DNA of 49,405 bases, from contig FN649734.1 in assembly GCA_000310025.1 (NCBI GenBank), positions 4,109,024-4,158,428 on the forward strand, given 5' to 3'. Each line of letters starts with the position of its first letter. Positions within the stretch are counted from its first letter, which is position 1. The DNA comes from Ectocarpus siliculosus (lineage: Eukaryota > Sar > Phaeophyceae > Ectocarpales > Ectocarpaceae). A program made the position numbers and the translations under genes. Under the pieces are notes generated by a model. The model had not been told where the DNA came from, made no database searches, and was given only the letters and a program-made list of their open reading frames with translations. This document shows positions 30,985 through 39,402 of this stretch, one piece after another.

Positions 30985-33172
30985 ATAAATCAGGACCGAA
31001 ACCGTAGTTTACATCGGGTTGAGGCTGACCCGCAGCATCCGCGGTTCTGCGACGCGTACGAGTAGAGATCAGTTCCGACGGATCAATACGATGCGGTTGC
31101 AACCGAGAGGTCGAAGGCGGCGGCAATGAGTCGGCGGCATCCAAACGATCAGAGTGGGAGCCGGCGTCGACAGTTGCGGTCGCAGGAGACACGACAGGGG
31201 GCAACCGAGAGTTATCGTCGGCGGCCTGTGTGTCGTGGACAGGGAGCGCAAATGCAGCTGTATCCGCGTGGGGTCGCGCAGACGGTCCGTAAACCGTGGC
31301 GGTGTCCCTATACAATGGTCTCCTCGGAGACACAACAGGAGAAGCTGAAGACCGGAGTGCCGGCACAGCGCCCTGTTTTTTCTGGGTTGCAGCGGAAATA
31401 ACCTCAGGCACAGCAAATACGGAGTGGTCGGTGCAAGACAATGCACGATCATCCGCAAGGTGTCGCAAAGGTCCTCGCGCATTGACGTACGGAAAAACAC
31501 GAGCGACAAATTCTCCTGCAGGAGCATCAAGGTCGTCAATCCTCATTCGAGGCCCGTGTTTGCGAATATCCGCACAATCATCGGAAGTGAGGGGTAGCCC
31601 ACCCAAAGCGGCGTTCTCGCTCGGGGGCGCCAGCCCACCCAAACCAACGCCAGGTGTGGTTTGTCCGGGTGATGCGTGACCTGTCGCTCGGATCAGATAC
31701 AAACCAACGTCTTCTGGGGACGTCAAACGACTGTTACCGTTGATGTCGTAGGCAGTAGGCTCAATCGGCAGACGAGACAGCATGTCAGCGTTTCCGTTGG
31801 AGGCACCTCGTCGGTACTCCAACGTGTAGCTGTATGCTTCAAGGAACTCAATCCAGCGTTGGACGCGTGGGTTGTGCTCGCTGATTTTTGACAAATTTTC
31901 CAGCGCCTTATTGTCGGAATAGATGCGGAAGTGTGTGCCACGAAGGTATTCGCGGAGACGCTTGATCGCCCATACAACGGCTCCTGCTTCGAGATCGAGA
32001 GCGGTCCAGTTGCGTTCAGCGTCGAGCGTGGCTTTGCTGATGAAAACGATCGGCCGTACCGAGCCGTCTTTCTGCTCTTGCTCCAGCGCGGCGCCCAGAC
32101 CGTCGGAGCTGGCGTCACAGCAAAGACGTAAAGGGCGTGTACCGTCCGCGATAGCGCCCCAATCAGGAAACACTAAAATGGGCGGTTTGGCGAGCTCAGC
32201 CAGTAGGCTGCGAACATTTGTTTCCATGTCGCTCGTGAAAGCGAAGGGAACACCTTTTTTGAGCAAGTGCGTAATGGACTTCACACGCTTGGCCATGTCT
32301 CTGAGGAAACGTCGGTAGTAGCTCAGACCACCCATGAGTGACCTGAGTTGCTTGACGGTCGTAGGCATGGGCATACCTGCCAGGGCGGCTACTTTACGGG
32401 CGTTGGGGAGGATACCTTTCGAAGATATGGTGTGCCCCAAGAAGTCAGCCTTGGTGGTACCGATGGTGGCTTTCGAGGGAGAAAGTTGGAGGTCGTACTT
32501 TCTCAACCGTTCGAAGAGCGTGCGCATATTACAGACATGCTGCAGCGGGCCTTCGTCAAAAACAACGACGTCATCGTGGTATGCCTCGACTCCATCGAGT
32601 CCTTTGATTACTTCGTTGATCACTTTTACAAAGTGGCCTGCGGATTGGCTAGCACCCATCGGCATGCGGAGCCATTCGAACAAACGAGTGGGGGTCGCAA
32701 AAACCGTAAGGGGGATAGTGTCCTTGTGGACAGTGATCTGGTGGAAGGAACCCGTGAAATCGAATAGCGAGAAAATCGAACCTCTGTTGAGTTTCGTTAG
32801 AATCTCGTCGACTCGGGAGATGTGAAGTTGACCAAAGCTGCTGATATGGTTCAACTTTCTGTAGTTAACCGTGATGCGTATTCCACCAGACTTCTTTGGT
32901 ATAACCACGATGGGGCTGGAATAAGGAGAGGTCCAGTGCTGAATTAGGCCAGCAGCTAGATACTGGTCCAAAATGGTATCGACTTGCTTTGCAACCAAAT
33001 GATTCATACGGTATGGTTTGGACGTCACAGGGGGACAATCCGGAGGTACTTTGATCTCAAACGGCATCAGGGAACAGGACCCTAAATCCGTCGAGGATGT
33101 CTTGGAAATCATGCAAAAGATCACCAAGTTCTGTCGTGACCTCTGGTGACCAACCAGGACCGTGTAAATCAA
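30893..33172 (-). CDS. Gypsy reverse transcriptase-RNase H
   Basis: 759 codons without internal stop. RT motifs: IVVIPKKSGG (about residue 88), VNYRKLNHI, FSLFDFTGSFHQI with the first catalytic Asp (about 138), LRMPMGASQSAGHF, and AYHDDVVVF at about 197-205. This catalytic box reads YHDD rather than the usual Y[ILV]DD. Next come KADFLGH and LMGGLSYYRRFL. RNase H follows from about 345 (RLCCDASSDGLGAAL, KATLDAERNWTALDLEAGAV, YSDNKAL, NADMLSRLP). The long C-terminal extension (residues 480-759) contains MRIDDLDAPAGEFVARV, conserved in this element type, and low-complexity linkers. The first 116 nt overlap ORF B in a +1 frame; homology resumes at the SSTDLGSCSLMPFEI segment. Confidence 0.92.
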   Translation of the reverse strand: MIYTVLVGHQRSRQNLVIFCMISKTSSTDLGSCSLMPFEIKVPPDCPPVTSKPYRMNHLVAKQVDTILDQYLAAGLIQHWTSPYSSPIVVIPKKSGGIRITVNYRKLNHISSFGQLHISRVDEILTKLNRGSIFSLFDFTGSFHQITVHKDTIPLTVFATPTRLFEWLRMPMGASQSAGHFVKVINEVIKGLDGVEAYHDDVVVFDEGPLQHVCNMRTLFERLRKYDLQLSPSKATIGTTKADFLGHTISSKGILPNARKVAALAGMPMPTTVKQLRSLMGGLSYYRRFLRDMAKRVKSITHLLKKGVPFAFTSDMETNVRSLLAELAKPPILVFPDWGAIADGTRPLRLCCDASSDGLGAALEQEQKDGSVRPIVFISKATLDAERNWTALDLEAGAVVWAIKRLREYLRGTHFRIYSDNKALENLSKISEHNPRVQRWIEFLEAYSYTLEYRRGASNGNADMLSRLPIEPTAYDINGNSRLTSPEDVGLYLIRATGHASPGQTTPGVGLGGLAPPSENAALGGLPLTSDDCADIRKHGPRMRIDDLDAPAGEFVARVFPYVNARGPLRHLADDRALSCTDHSVFAVPEVISAATQKKQGAVPALRSSASPVVSPRRPLYRDTATVYGPSARPHADTAAFALPVHDTQAADDNSRLPPVVSPATATVDAGSHSDRLDAADSLPPPSTSRLQPHRIDPSELISTRTRRRTADAAGQPQPDVNYGFGPDLFVDPPTRSACSCRSRRFSSSNTSDTSCHHA

Positions 33173-35588
33173 ACTTAACCAACTTCACGTGAGGCGGCGA
33201 GCGATTCCACAATGACTCAAAGCTAACTCTCTGATCAGCGCTCAACCGCTCCATCACATGCTGTGGTGGCGGCGAGGGCGAAGTGTGAGCGGGGGCAGGG
33301 GCCGCAGGGGGTGATTTCCCTGCGTCCGGCATAGGAGGATCGGTGGATCGTAGGTTGTGCACGAAGGGATCGTGGCAACGCACCTGCGGATCGACGGTCC
33401 TGTCCGCGTTATCCTCGGTAGAACCCAAAATAGGTCCAGGCACCGAACATGAAGTATCAGCTTCGTCACTAAACTGTTGTTCTAAATGGTCTACCGGGAC
33501 GCGCATCAGCGGGGCGGCAGCAGTACCGAGCAAGTCTCCTGGCTCAAGTTCTGCAGCACCCGCGAGCGGCACAAACTGACGTCCGTCGGAGACAAAGATT
33601 TCTTCGTTCGACGAAACATCAGGCAACATGTCGACAAGGTATTGACCGATCAGAGCCGGTGTACCGTTGGAACGCACCAAGTTGACTTCAATCATTTGGT
33701 GGTCGTCTGACAATGAAGTACCCGTTGGCCCTGCATAACGGAGCTGGAATTGGTCCGCCGGGGCTGTGAAATCGGGCACATACGCCACCGCACCAGAATC
33801 ATCCTGGTGGGCAAGCGTATATTCACCAAAAACGCGATTGTCCAGTGGCCTCGGAGGCAACATACGGTACGTGCGAGTGTTAAATCGCATGAAACTATCG
33901 CGTCCCAATAGAATGGGAAACTGCATGGTGTTTGCAGGGACGATGTGCGCCCAAACGGCAAGAGAAGCCGAAGGCGTATCACCGTGGAAAAAATTCACAC
34001 TCAGACGGACTGTATCAGACGTCTGAAGAGACTCGAATTTACCAAAACCTCCCCAAGAACGTGAGTTACCGTGCGAGATGCAAGCCTCTGAGATGGCTCC
34101 CATGGCTTTGAGGGTACCGACAGCGTTGCTGTTGATGAACGTGGCCGGTGATCCAGAATCGAGCAGAGCGGCGCAACCATATTGTGATTTGGCTGGCCCA
34201 GCGTGGATTTTGACTCGAGTCGTAAATGAAGCGTCGTCAACTGTAACAACACCACCTACGAGGCAAGGACCATGCTCAGCGAGCAACGGTACACGATCTT
34301 CCTGATGATACTCAGCGGACGTAACCGCGAGAACTTCAGCGCTGTGATCCCTTGGAACATGCGCTGATTTTATGCGGTAACCTGACGACGGGGCGGCCTC
34401 CTCGGCGGCAGCCGTCGAAATACGCTCTTGCGTTGCAGGGTTAACCTCATGTATTGTATTCCGGAGCTGAGCGTCGGACGAAACTTGTGGTGGAAGTGTC
34501 GGCGTCGGCGCGTGCTCTCGGAGTAGGTCTCGAACAACCTGCAGGCTTTTGCCAAGCAGATTGGAGCCCCGCCATAAAGAGGGTTGGATTGCAGCAGGAT
34601 CATCCGCGCGATGTCCAATGCCCCATATGGCATCGAATGGGCTAGCTTCGACGAGCATTTTGTCGCCGGTGCCCAAACGATGTTGTCGCATAGCGGGATT
34701 TTGCGAAAATTTGTAGTAGGAGGCGACACGCACCACGTTTTCACGCTCGCGCTCCCAAACAGCTTCGTCAAACCCTTTAACTTGGCGTCCGTAACGCTTA
34801 TGTTTTATCGGGTCAGAAACACGCATAATCCGCCGCAACGTATCTTGGTCGCCAAAGAGACGAGCCTTGGCAGCCGCGAAGAATTGTTCTTCACAAGAGT
34901 ATTCCACACCATCTACAGTAAAGATGGAGGGCGTCCATTGCGAGAAAACCGACGGGGCTTGCCAGAACAACACCATGTCAGGTGTGCAGTACTCCTTGCT
35001 CGGATCAAACGCTGGTGGTGAACACCTGGCGTCGGTCGGAGGAGGAGGGTAGATACGAATACCAGCTTTAGCGGAGGAGGGGGATGTCTGTTTCCCCAAG
35101 TCCTCTACTCTACCAACAGCGCAACCCGGTGGGGGTGTATAGTCTGTAGTGCTTTCGCTAGAATCCATCACGTTGGAGACATGACGGACCTCCCTTGACG
35201 AGGGCCGCGAGTTTTTCGCTGTTTGTTCAGCGAGGGGCGCAATTGGAGCGTCCTCCGAATACGGTGTTGTCAGCACCTCCGTGGTCGCGGTTGGGGACCG
35301 CTCAGTTTTGGTACTCCGCGAATCGCAAACCACGGGAAATCGACGCGTATTTCTTTCAACGCAATCGGTCATACTCGCTTCACCGTGCGGCGAGTGACTT
35401 TTATTACCGTCTCGAGTTCCATCGGCTGTATCGCCGCAGGCTGTCGATGACCCGTACGCAGTGGACATGTCCAAAGCATCGCTCGAGGTGGCGAAACCCG
35501 GCGACACTTCATGTATTGTCGACAACGTAGGTGTCCTAACGGTCTTCCACGAGGACGTCTGAGCGGACCTCTTGGGCATGCTCGACAA
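33057..35588 (-). CDS. Gypsy polyprotein ORF with NADAR (YbiA-like) domain and aspartic protease
   Basis: 843 codons. Residues 1-200 are Ser/Thr/Pro-rich without known domain. Residues about 203-360 match the NADAR/YbiA (DUF1768) family closely: FSQWTPSIFTVDGVEYSCEE, QFFAAAKARLFGD, GRQVKGFDEAVW, YKFSQNPAMR, TGDKMLVEASPFDAIWGIG and GSNLLGKSL. These include the Glu of the EE/EH motif, the Asp-x-x-Trp-Gly-x-Gly box and the Asn-x-Leu-Gly box. NADAR proteins act on NAD-derived or ADP-ribosylated nucleotides. Residues about 443-590 form a retropepsin: ALLDSGSPATFIN with the catalytic Asp-Ser-Gly at about 477, and FPILLGRDSF as the second conserved hydrophobic-Gly strand. No CCHC zinc knuckle or capsid was seen. 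It overlaps ORF A by 53 nt and the RT ORF by 116 nt, both in +1 frames. Confidence 0.88.
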   Translation of the reverse strand: MSSMPKRSAQTSSWKTVRTPTLSTIHEVSPGFATSSDALDMSTAYGSSTACGDTADGTRDGNKSHSPHGEASMTDCVERNTRRFPVVCDSRSTKTERSPTATTEVLTTPYSEDAPIAPLAEQTAKNSRPSSREVRHVSNVMDSSESTTDYTPPPGCAVGRVEDLGKQTSPSSAKAGIRIYPPPPTDARCSPPAFDPSKEYCTPDMVLFWQAPSVFSQWTPSIFTVDGVEYSCEEQFFAAAKARLFGDQDTLRRIMRVSDPIKHKRYGRQVKGFDEAVWERERENVVRVASYYKFSQNPAMRQHRLGTGDKMLVEASPFDAIWGIGHRADDPAAIQPSLWRGSNLLGKSLQVVRDLLREHAPTPTLPPQVSSDAQLRNTIHEVNPATQERISTAAAEEAAPSSGYRIKSAHVPRDHSAEVLAVTSAEYHQEDRVPLLAEHGPCLVGGVVTVDDASFTTRVKIHAGPAKSQYGCAALLDSGSPATFINSNAVGTLKAMGAISEACISHGNSRSWGGFGKFESLQTSDTVRLSVNFFHGDTPSASLAVWAHIVPANTMQFPILLGRDSFMRFNTRTYRMLPPRPLDNRVFGEYTLAHQDDSGAVAYVPDFTAPADQFQLRYAGPTGTSLSDDHQMIEVNLVRSNGTPALIGQYLVDMLPDVSSNEEIFVSDGRQFVPLAGAAELEPGDLLGTAAAPLMRVPVDHLEQQFSDEADTSCSVPGPILGSTEDNADRTVDPQVRCHDPFVHNLRSTDPPMPDAGKSPPAAPAPAHTSPSPPPQHVMERLSADQRVSFESLWNRSPPHVKLVKFDLHGPGWSPEVTTELGDLLHDFQDILDGFRVLFPDAV

Positions 35589-36216
35589 TTTCCGACCTTC
35601 CGTACCCGCACCTCAAACCGACCCTTGCATTCGTGTAGCCAACACGTAATGGTTCAGGCTGGTTCGCGGGCGGCAACGTGGTGTACTCGGGCGTTGTGCA
35701 AGCTGCTCGAGCTGTGTTTAAGCTCGGGGAGCCGCCTTCAAGACAGGTCGCTCCTTGAGTTCCTAACCTTGGGGTATATTTACTGACGACAGCGCTGAAG
35801 CTGCCGTGTGTGCAAACTGCTCGAGCTGTGTTAAAACTCGGGGAGCCGCCTTCAAGACAGGTCGCTCCTTGAGTTCCTAACCTTGGGGTATATTTACTGA
35901 CGACAGCGATGAAGCTGCCGTGTGTGCAAGCTGCTCGAGCTGTGTTAAAACTCGGGGAGCCGCCTTCAAGACAGGTCACTTCTTGAGTTCCTAACCTTGG
36001 GTTATATGCATTGACGACAGCGCTGGAGCTGCCGTGATCGGGAGTGTGGGCTACACCATCTTCGCCCGATGAGGCCAAAGCACTACCGCTTGTAGCGGAA
36101 GTGTCGGTTGTAGGAACACGAGTGGTACACTCGACCGTACCTACTATACGCGCATCCTGCGACACATATCTAGCTGCTCCCTGTTTTGCCATCGGCGGGT
36201 CGGGGAGTAACGACAA
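35536..36216 (-). CDS. Gypsy ORF A with 38-residue repeats
   Basis: 226 codons from an ATG at 36216. The middle consists of three tandem 38-residue repeats with the core GGSPSFNTARA and AVVSKYTPRLGTQ, each containing one or two Cys. No Gag capsid, matrix or zinc-knuckle motif is evident. Its position at the 5' end of the polyprotein genes is that of Gag, so it may be a divergent Gag, an N-terminal extension or repeat-expanded junk. It ends inside the next ORF (53-nt overlap, +1 frame). Confidence 0.55.
   Translation of the reverse strand: MSLLPDPPMAKQGAARYVSQDARIVGTVECTTRVPTTDTSATSGSALASSGEDGVAHTPDHGSSSAVVNAYNPRLGTQEVTCLEGGSPSFNTARAACTHGSFIAVVSKYTPRLGTQGATCLEGGSPSFNTARAVCTHGSFSAVVSKYTPRLGTQGATCLEGGSPSLNTARAACTTPEYTTLPPANQPEPLRVGYTNARVGLRCGYGRSEIVEHAQEVRSDVLVEDR
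35703..36035 (-). repeat. 114-bp tandem repeat, three copies, coding
   Basis: Units at 35703, 35817 and 35931 on the plus strand start CTGCTCGAGCTGTGTT. They are over 90 percent identical. The period is an exact multiple of three, so ORF A stays open, which suggests expansion while the frame was under selection or recently. Confidence 0.9.
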
Positions 36217-36295
36217 GCCGCCGTTGGGCTGTCAGTTACTGTTTGAGTATTTGCGGCCTACGCCACTTATTTATCGAGTGAGACTGTTTCGGTGA

Positions 36296-36504
36296 TGTAT
36301 TAACTTCACGAGAGGTAGGCGACCGTCCTTCACACGGACGAAAGAGGGAGTGCTCCACACAGAGCAGCTCCAACGCTCCAACAGCAAGGAGGGGCCCCGT
36401 GACACATCACGGTGCCCCCTACCAAACGGCAATCTTACCAATCTGCGTGACACCAAATCATACAGCACGTGTATCTAACACCAATGTTCGCAGACTCTCG
36501 AACA
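36296..36504 (-). repeat. Copia 3' LTR candidate
   Basis: On the minus strand a purine-rich tract (CCAGGGAGGG, 36505-36514) is followed by TGTTCGAGAGTCTGCGAACA. The segment ends at AATACA, giving TGT...ACA borders and about 209 bp. It lies 220 bp after the copia stop codon, as a 3' LTR should. The partner 5' LTR is not in the window because the element is truncated, so the borders are unconfirmed. Confidence 0.6.
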
Positions 36505-36725
36505 CCCTCCCTGGTTCTTCACGCGAGTGACCAACCATTAATGGGGCAAGAACGCCCCTGGATACATCAGAAATACCAACATGGTAATACGTGGAGGGGA
36601 AACCCGGCGTCCGGGCAAAACCCCTCGAAAGAAACCCTAACACCACAAAGAAAAAACCGTCGCTATCACAGCAAATCACGACGGCCGCACTTATCAGAAA
36701 ATCCAACGCAAGTTCTAAAAAACAG

Positions 36726-38261
36726 CTACAGCTTCTCCGGCAAATTCATCAACTTGCGCCGGTGGTACTGCAGACTGGCCCTGCTAAGGGCCTTGGTTAG
36801 GAGGTCCGTGTGTTGCTCCGTTGTCGGAACGAACTTGACCGAAATATCCCCCGACCTAAACAATCCGCGGATAAAATGAAACCTCACGTCGATGTGTTTC
36901 GTGCGGCCTGAGCTGAGGGGGTTCTGCACCAACGCTATGGCCCCCTGGTTGTCCTCAAGGACCTGGATGCTGCTACCACTGGTCTCTGGGGCAACAAACG
37001 AAAACACAGCACGCACAAACAACGCTTCCTTGACGCCCTCCCCGGCAGCAATGTACTCGGCTTCCGTCGAAGACAAAGACACGATGCTCTGTGTCTTGCT
37101 ACCATGGCTGACTACGGTACCTCCAACCGTTGCTGCCAACCCTGACACCGAACGCCTATCCTCCGTGTCGGCGTAGCTAGCGTCTACGTACACGGCAAGC
37201 CCTAACCCCGATCCCCGTTGGTAGGTGATGCCGAGGTCCCTCGTCTGTTTTAGGTAGCCGAGGATCTTCTGTATCGCGTCCCAGTGCCTCTTCGCCGGGG
37301 TGTGGGCGTGGCGCGCTACCGCACGCACGGCGAACGATACGTCTGGACGCGAGAACGTCGACACCCACATCATGCTGCCGATGGCCTCCCTCACCGGCCA
37401 CTCCCCTCCCTTCTCGTCATCTCGCTTCGGTCCTAGGTCGGCACCGGGGGTAGCGGGGATGTGGGAGGTCGATTGCACATCAAAGCGTTTCACCATGCTG
37501 TCAATGTACGCGGTTTGGGAGATTCTAAGAGTCCCAGCCTCTACATCTCTCTCGATGGCACACCCGTCAAACCATTCACACTCTCCAAGGTTTTTGGTGG
37601 GAAATTTCTTGTTGAGAGAAGCAAGCAACTCCTCACAATCCTCGTCAGACCCAGCCACCAAAATGTCATCCACATAGATCACGATAATCATCACCACGAC
37701 TTTGTCTACCATCTTGCGGAAAACACACGGGTCCGCTTTGCACTGTTCGAACCCGTTCTCGACTAGCGTATCAGCAGCGTGGTACCCCCACTGCCTACCG
37801 CTCTGCTTCAGACCATAAATCGCACGCTCAGCCTTAACAATTTTATGCGATTTGTCCCCGCACCCAGCGGAGAGCTTCAGGAAAACCTCCTCGTCTAGCG
37901 TGGCGCGTGTGTACGCCTGTTTCACATCCCAGTGATTGAGGTTCATGCCCTTCTCGTTTGCTACCGCAAGCATCAGCTTAATGGATGCGGATGAGGGGCA
38001 AGGGGAAGACGAATGGAAATAATCGACGTTCGGGATTTGCGAAAACCCCCTAGCAACCAGACGCGCTTTGAACTTGTCTATCTTCCCTTCCTTGTTGGTC
38101 TTCCAACTAAAACACCACTTTGAGCTCACAGGCCTGCGCCCCTCTGGCGTGCCGTGTACGAATGAAAACGTCCCCGTGCCCAAGTGCCCTTCAAATTCTT
38201 CCCTCATGGCCTGTTCCCATCCCTCTCTGTACACAGACTTGGCAACACCGGCTACGGTCAT
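36726..38261 (-). CDS. Copia reverse transcriptase-RNase H
   Basis: 511 codons, uninterrupted. RT begins around WEQAMREEF and continues SSKWCFSWKTNKEGKIDKFK, ARLVARGFSQ, then VDYFHSSSPCPSSASIK, LNHWDVKQAYTRA with the first catalytic Asp, AIYGLKQSGRQWG and the catalytic box IYVDDILVAGS. RNase H follows: AVYVDASYADTEDRRSVSG, SLSSTEAEYIAA, VLEDNQGAIAL, TKHIDVRFHFIR and TDLLTKAL. It ends at a stop, with the LTR candidate downstream. Intact catalytic residues indicate a relatively recent copy despite the missing 5' half. Confidence 0.93.
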   Translation of the reverse strand: MTVAGVAKSVYREGWEQAMREEFEGHLGTGTFSFVHGTPEGRRPVSSKWCFSWKTNKEGKIDKFKARLVARGFSQIPNVDYFHSSSPCPSSASIKLMLAVANEKGMNLNHWDVKQAYTRATLDEEVFLKLSAGCGDKSHKIVKAERAIYGLKQSGRQWGYHAADTLVENGFEQCKADPCVFRKMVDKVVVMIIVIYVDDILVAGSDEDCEELLASLNKKFPTKNLGECEWFDGCAIERDVEAGTLRISQTAYIDSMVKRFDVQSTSHIPATPGADLGPKRDDEKGGEWPVREAIGSMMWVSTFSRPDVSFAVRAVARHAHTPAKRHWDAIQKILGYLKQTRDLGITYQRGSGLGLAVYVDASYADTEDRRSVSGLAATVGGTVVSHGSKTQSIVSLSSTEAEYIAAGEGVKEALFVRAVFSFVAPETSGSSIQVLEDNQGAIALVQNPLSSGRTKHIDVRFHFIRGLFRSGDISVKFVPTTEQHTDLLTKALSRASLQYHRRKLMNLPEKL

Positions 38262-39369
38262 GGGGGGGGGGTTCTACATCACTCGGACGCTTGCCTATGG
38301 GGGATTCACTTAGCTCGTGGGACGCCAGAGCCGTCTCGAAGGCGTCTGGCGAGTTGAGCACGAGGTCCACCGCGCCCAGCAGGAAGTTCTCCGCTTCTTG
38401 GCGCGCAGCGTGGGCCTCCTCGGCGCGCTCGAACAGCAACTCTCGCACCACCCTCGCCTCTAGCCCCTCCGCCACGTGGAGGACCGCCGAGAGCACCCAG
38501 CGGGTGAACTCCTCCGTGCTGCTGACGGGCAGACTCGCCACCGAGGCGAGCAGGGCTTCGGCACTTGTCGGCGACGGGGGCGACTCGTACCTCGGGTTTC
38601 TGCGGGGGTTCTCTCTGGTGCGGCGGCTGGTGAGTTCCGCCGGCTTGTCGAAGCGGGCGAGCCGCCGGGCCTCTGGCCCGCGGAGCGCCAGGAGATCCGT
38701 CTCGCTGTCGCTGTCGCTATCACTGCCGCTGCCGCTGCCGCTGCCGCTGTTGAAGCCGCTGTCGCGGCCGCTGTTGCTGCCTCTGTCGCTGCCGCTGCCG
38801 CTACCGCTGCCTCCGCTACCGCGGCTGCTGCTGCTGCGGCGGTCGTCCTCGCCGCCGCCCACATCGGCCATGCCGGTCGACGTGGTAGATGAGGCGACGC
38901 TCGCGCCTTCCCTGCTCGAGGGGGCGCCATCGCCAGCGTCGCCTGCGCCCGACTCCTGGGGCGCGGCCGGCTGCGCCGCCGGCGCTGCGCGCGCGGGCGA
39001 CCCCGCGGGTCCCGGGGCTGCCATCGTGCCAAGGTTGAAGCCTGGTCCTCCATCCACAGGTTCTTCCTCCGCCCTCCCTCCACCTTGGCTCGACGCGCCC
39101 TCCCCAACCTCGTCCTCCTCAGTCGCGAATTCCTCTTCCTCCTCTGCGATGGGAGGCAGCGACTGGGGCAGGGCGGTGGGGGCGGCGGGTACGGATTGCC
39201 AGGTGAAGTTGCGAGTTGTTATCGCTTGGCGTTTTTCGTTCAGGATGCGCACGCAATCACGGTTGGTGTTGATTCCCGGGCCGAGGTAAAAACACTTTTG
39301 GGCTTTCGGCTCGGACTTGTGTGATAGATCTTCAAGGCCTCCGCGGTTAAAGAGTATACTGGGCCTCAC
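38191..39369 (-). CDS. Copia integrase C-terminal part and linker (truncated)
   Basis: 392 codons. The N-terminus (KSEPKAQKCFYLGPGINTNR, VRILNEKRQAITTRNFTW) is the conserved C-terminal block of copia integrases. It is followed by a long acidic, Gly/Ser/Asp-rich linker (about residues 75-220) and helical sequence before the RT. The reading changes frame by +1 into the RT ORF within a run of ten C (minus strand) at about 38260-38269: DVEPPP continues as MTVAGVAKS. The homopolymer makes a recent slip or a sequencing error likely. The integrase catalytic core is absent. Confidence 0.8.
   Translation of the reverse strand: MRPSILFNRGGLEDLSHKSEPKAQKCFYLGPGINTNRDCVRILNEKRQAITTRNFTWQSVPAAPTALPQSLPPIAEEEEEFATEEDEVGEGASSQGGGRAEEEPVDGGPGFNLGTMAAPGPAGSPARAAPAAQPAAPQESGAGDAGDGAPSSREGASVASSTTSTGMADVGGGEDDRRSSSSRGSGGSGSGSGSDRGSNSGRDSGFNSGSGSGSGSDSDSDSETDLLALRGPEARRLARFDKPAELTSRRTRENPRRNPRYESPPSPTSAEALLASVASLPVSSTEEFTRWVLSAVLHVAEGLEARVVRELLFERAEEAHAARQEAENFLLGAVDLVLNSPDAFETALASHELSESPIGKRPSDVEPPPHDRSRCCQVCVQRGMGTGHEGRI
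38695..38845 (-). repeat. CGCTGC-type microsatellite in copia linker
   Basis: About 150 bp of (GCTGCC/GCTGTC)n on the plus strand, encoding Ser-Gly and Ser-Asp runs in the copia linker on the minus strand. It opens Ala-rich ORFs in other frames that are not genes. Confidence 0.85.
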
Positions 39370-39402
39370 GCCGGCAAGGCCCCAAGAGATCGGCTCGCAC
39401 GT

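Larger units (their letters stand above)
21700..36216 (-). mobile_element. Ty3/gypsy chromovirus-like retrotransposon, nested and degraded
   Basis: On the minus strand the order is ORF A (36216-35536), ORF B with NADAR and protease (35588-33057), ORF C with reverse transcriptase and RNase H (33172-30893), integrase (30984-30122 and 23230-22560) and chromodomain (22584-21700). The gene order RT-RH-IN-chromodomain is that of Ty3/gypsy chromoviruses. The element is dead: the integrase is split by a Helitron, lacks its middle catalytic region and has frame changes. Neither LTR could be located. Just upstream of its 5' end lies the end of a copia LTR. Without the Helitron the coding part is about 7.6 kb. 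Confidence 0.9.
36296..39369 (-). mobile_element. Ty1/copia retrotransposon, 5'-truncated
   Basis: Minus strand: end of integrase plus linker (39369-38191), reverse transcriptase-RNase H (38261-36726) and a 3' LTR candidate. Gag, protease and the integrase catalytic core are missing. The 5' border at about 39370 abuts the zinc-finger gene, so the truncation is either an insertion event or a deletion. RT after integrase is the copia gene order. Confidence 0.85.

Noticed and set aside
38120-39289. 389-codon plus-strand ORF antisense to copia
   Set aside because: Ser/Leu/Pro-rich reading produced by the antisense of the copia linker microsatellite; the minus strand has the recognisable integrase and RT sequence.
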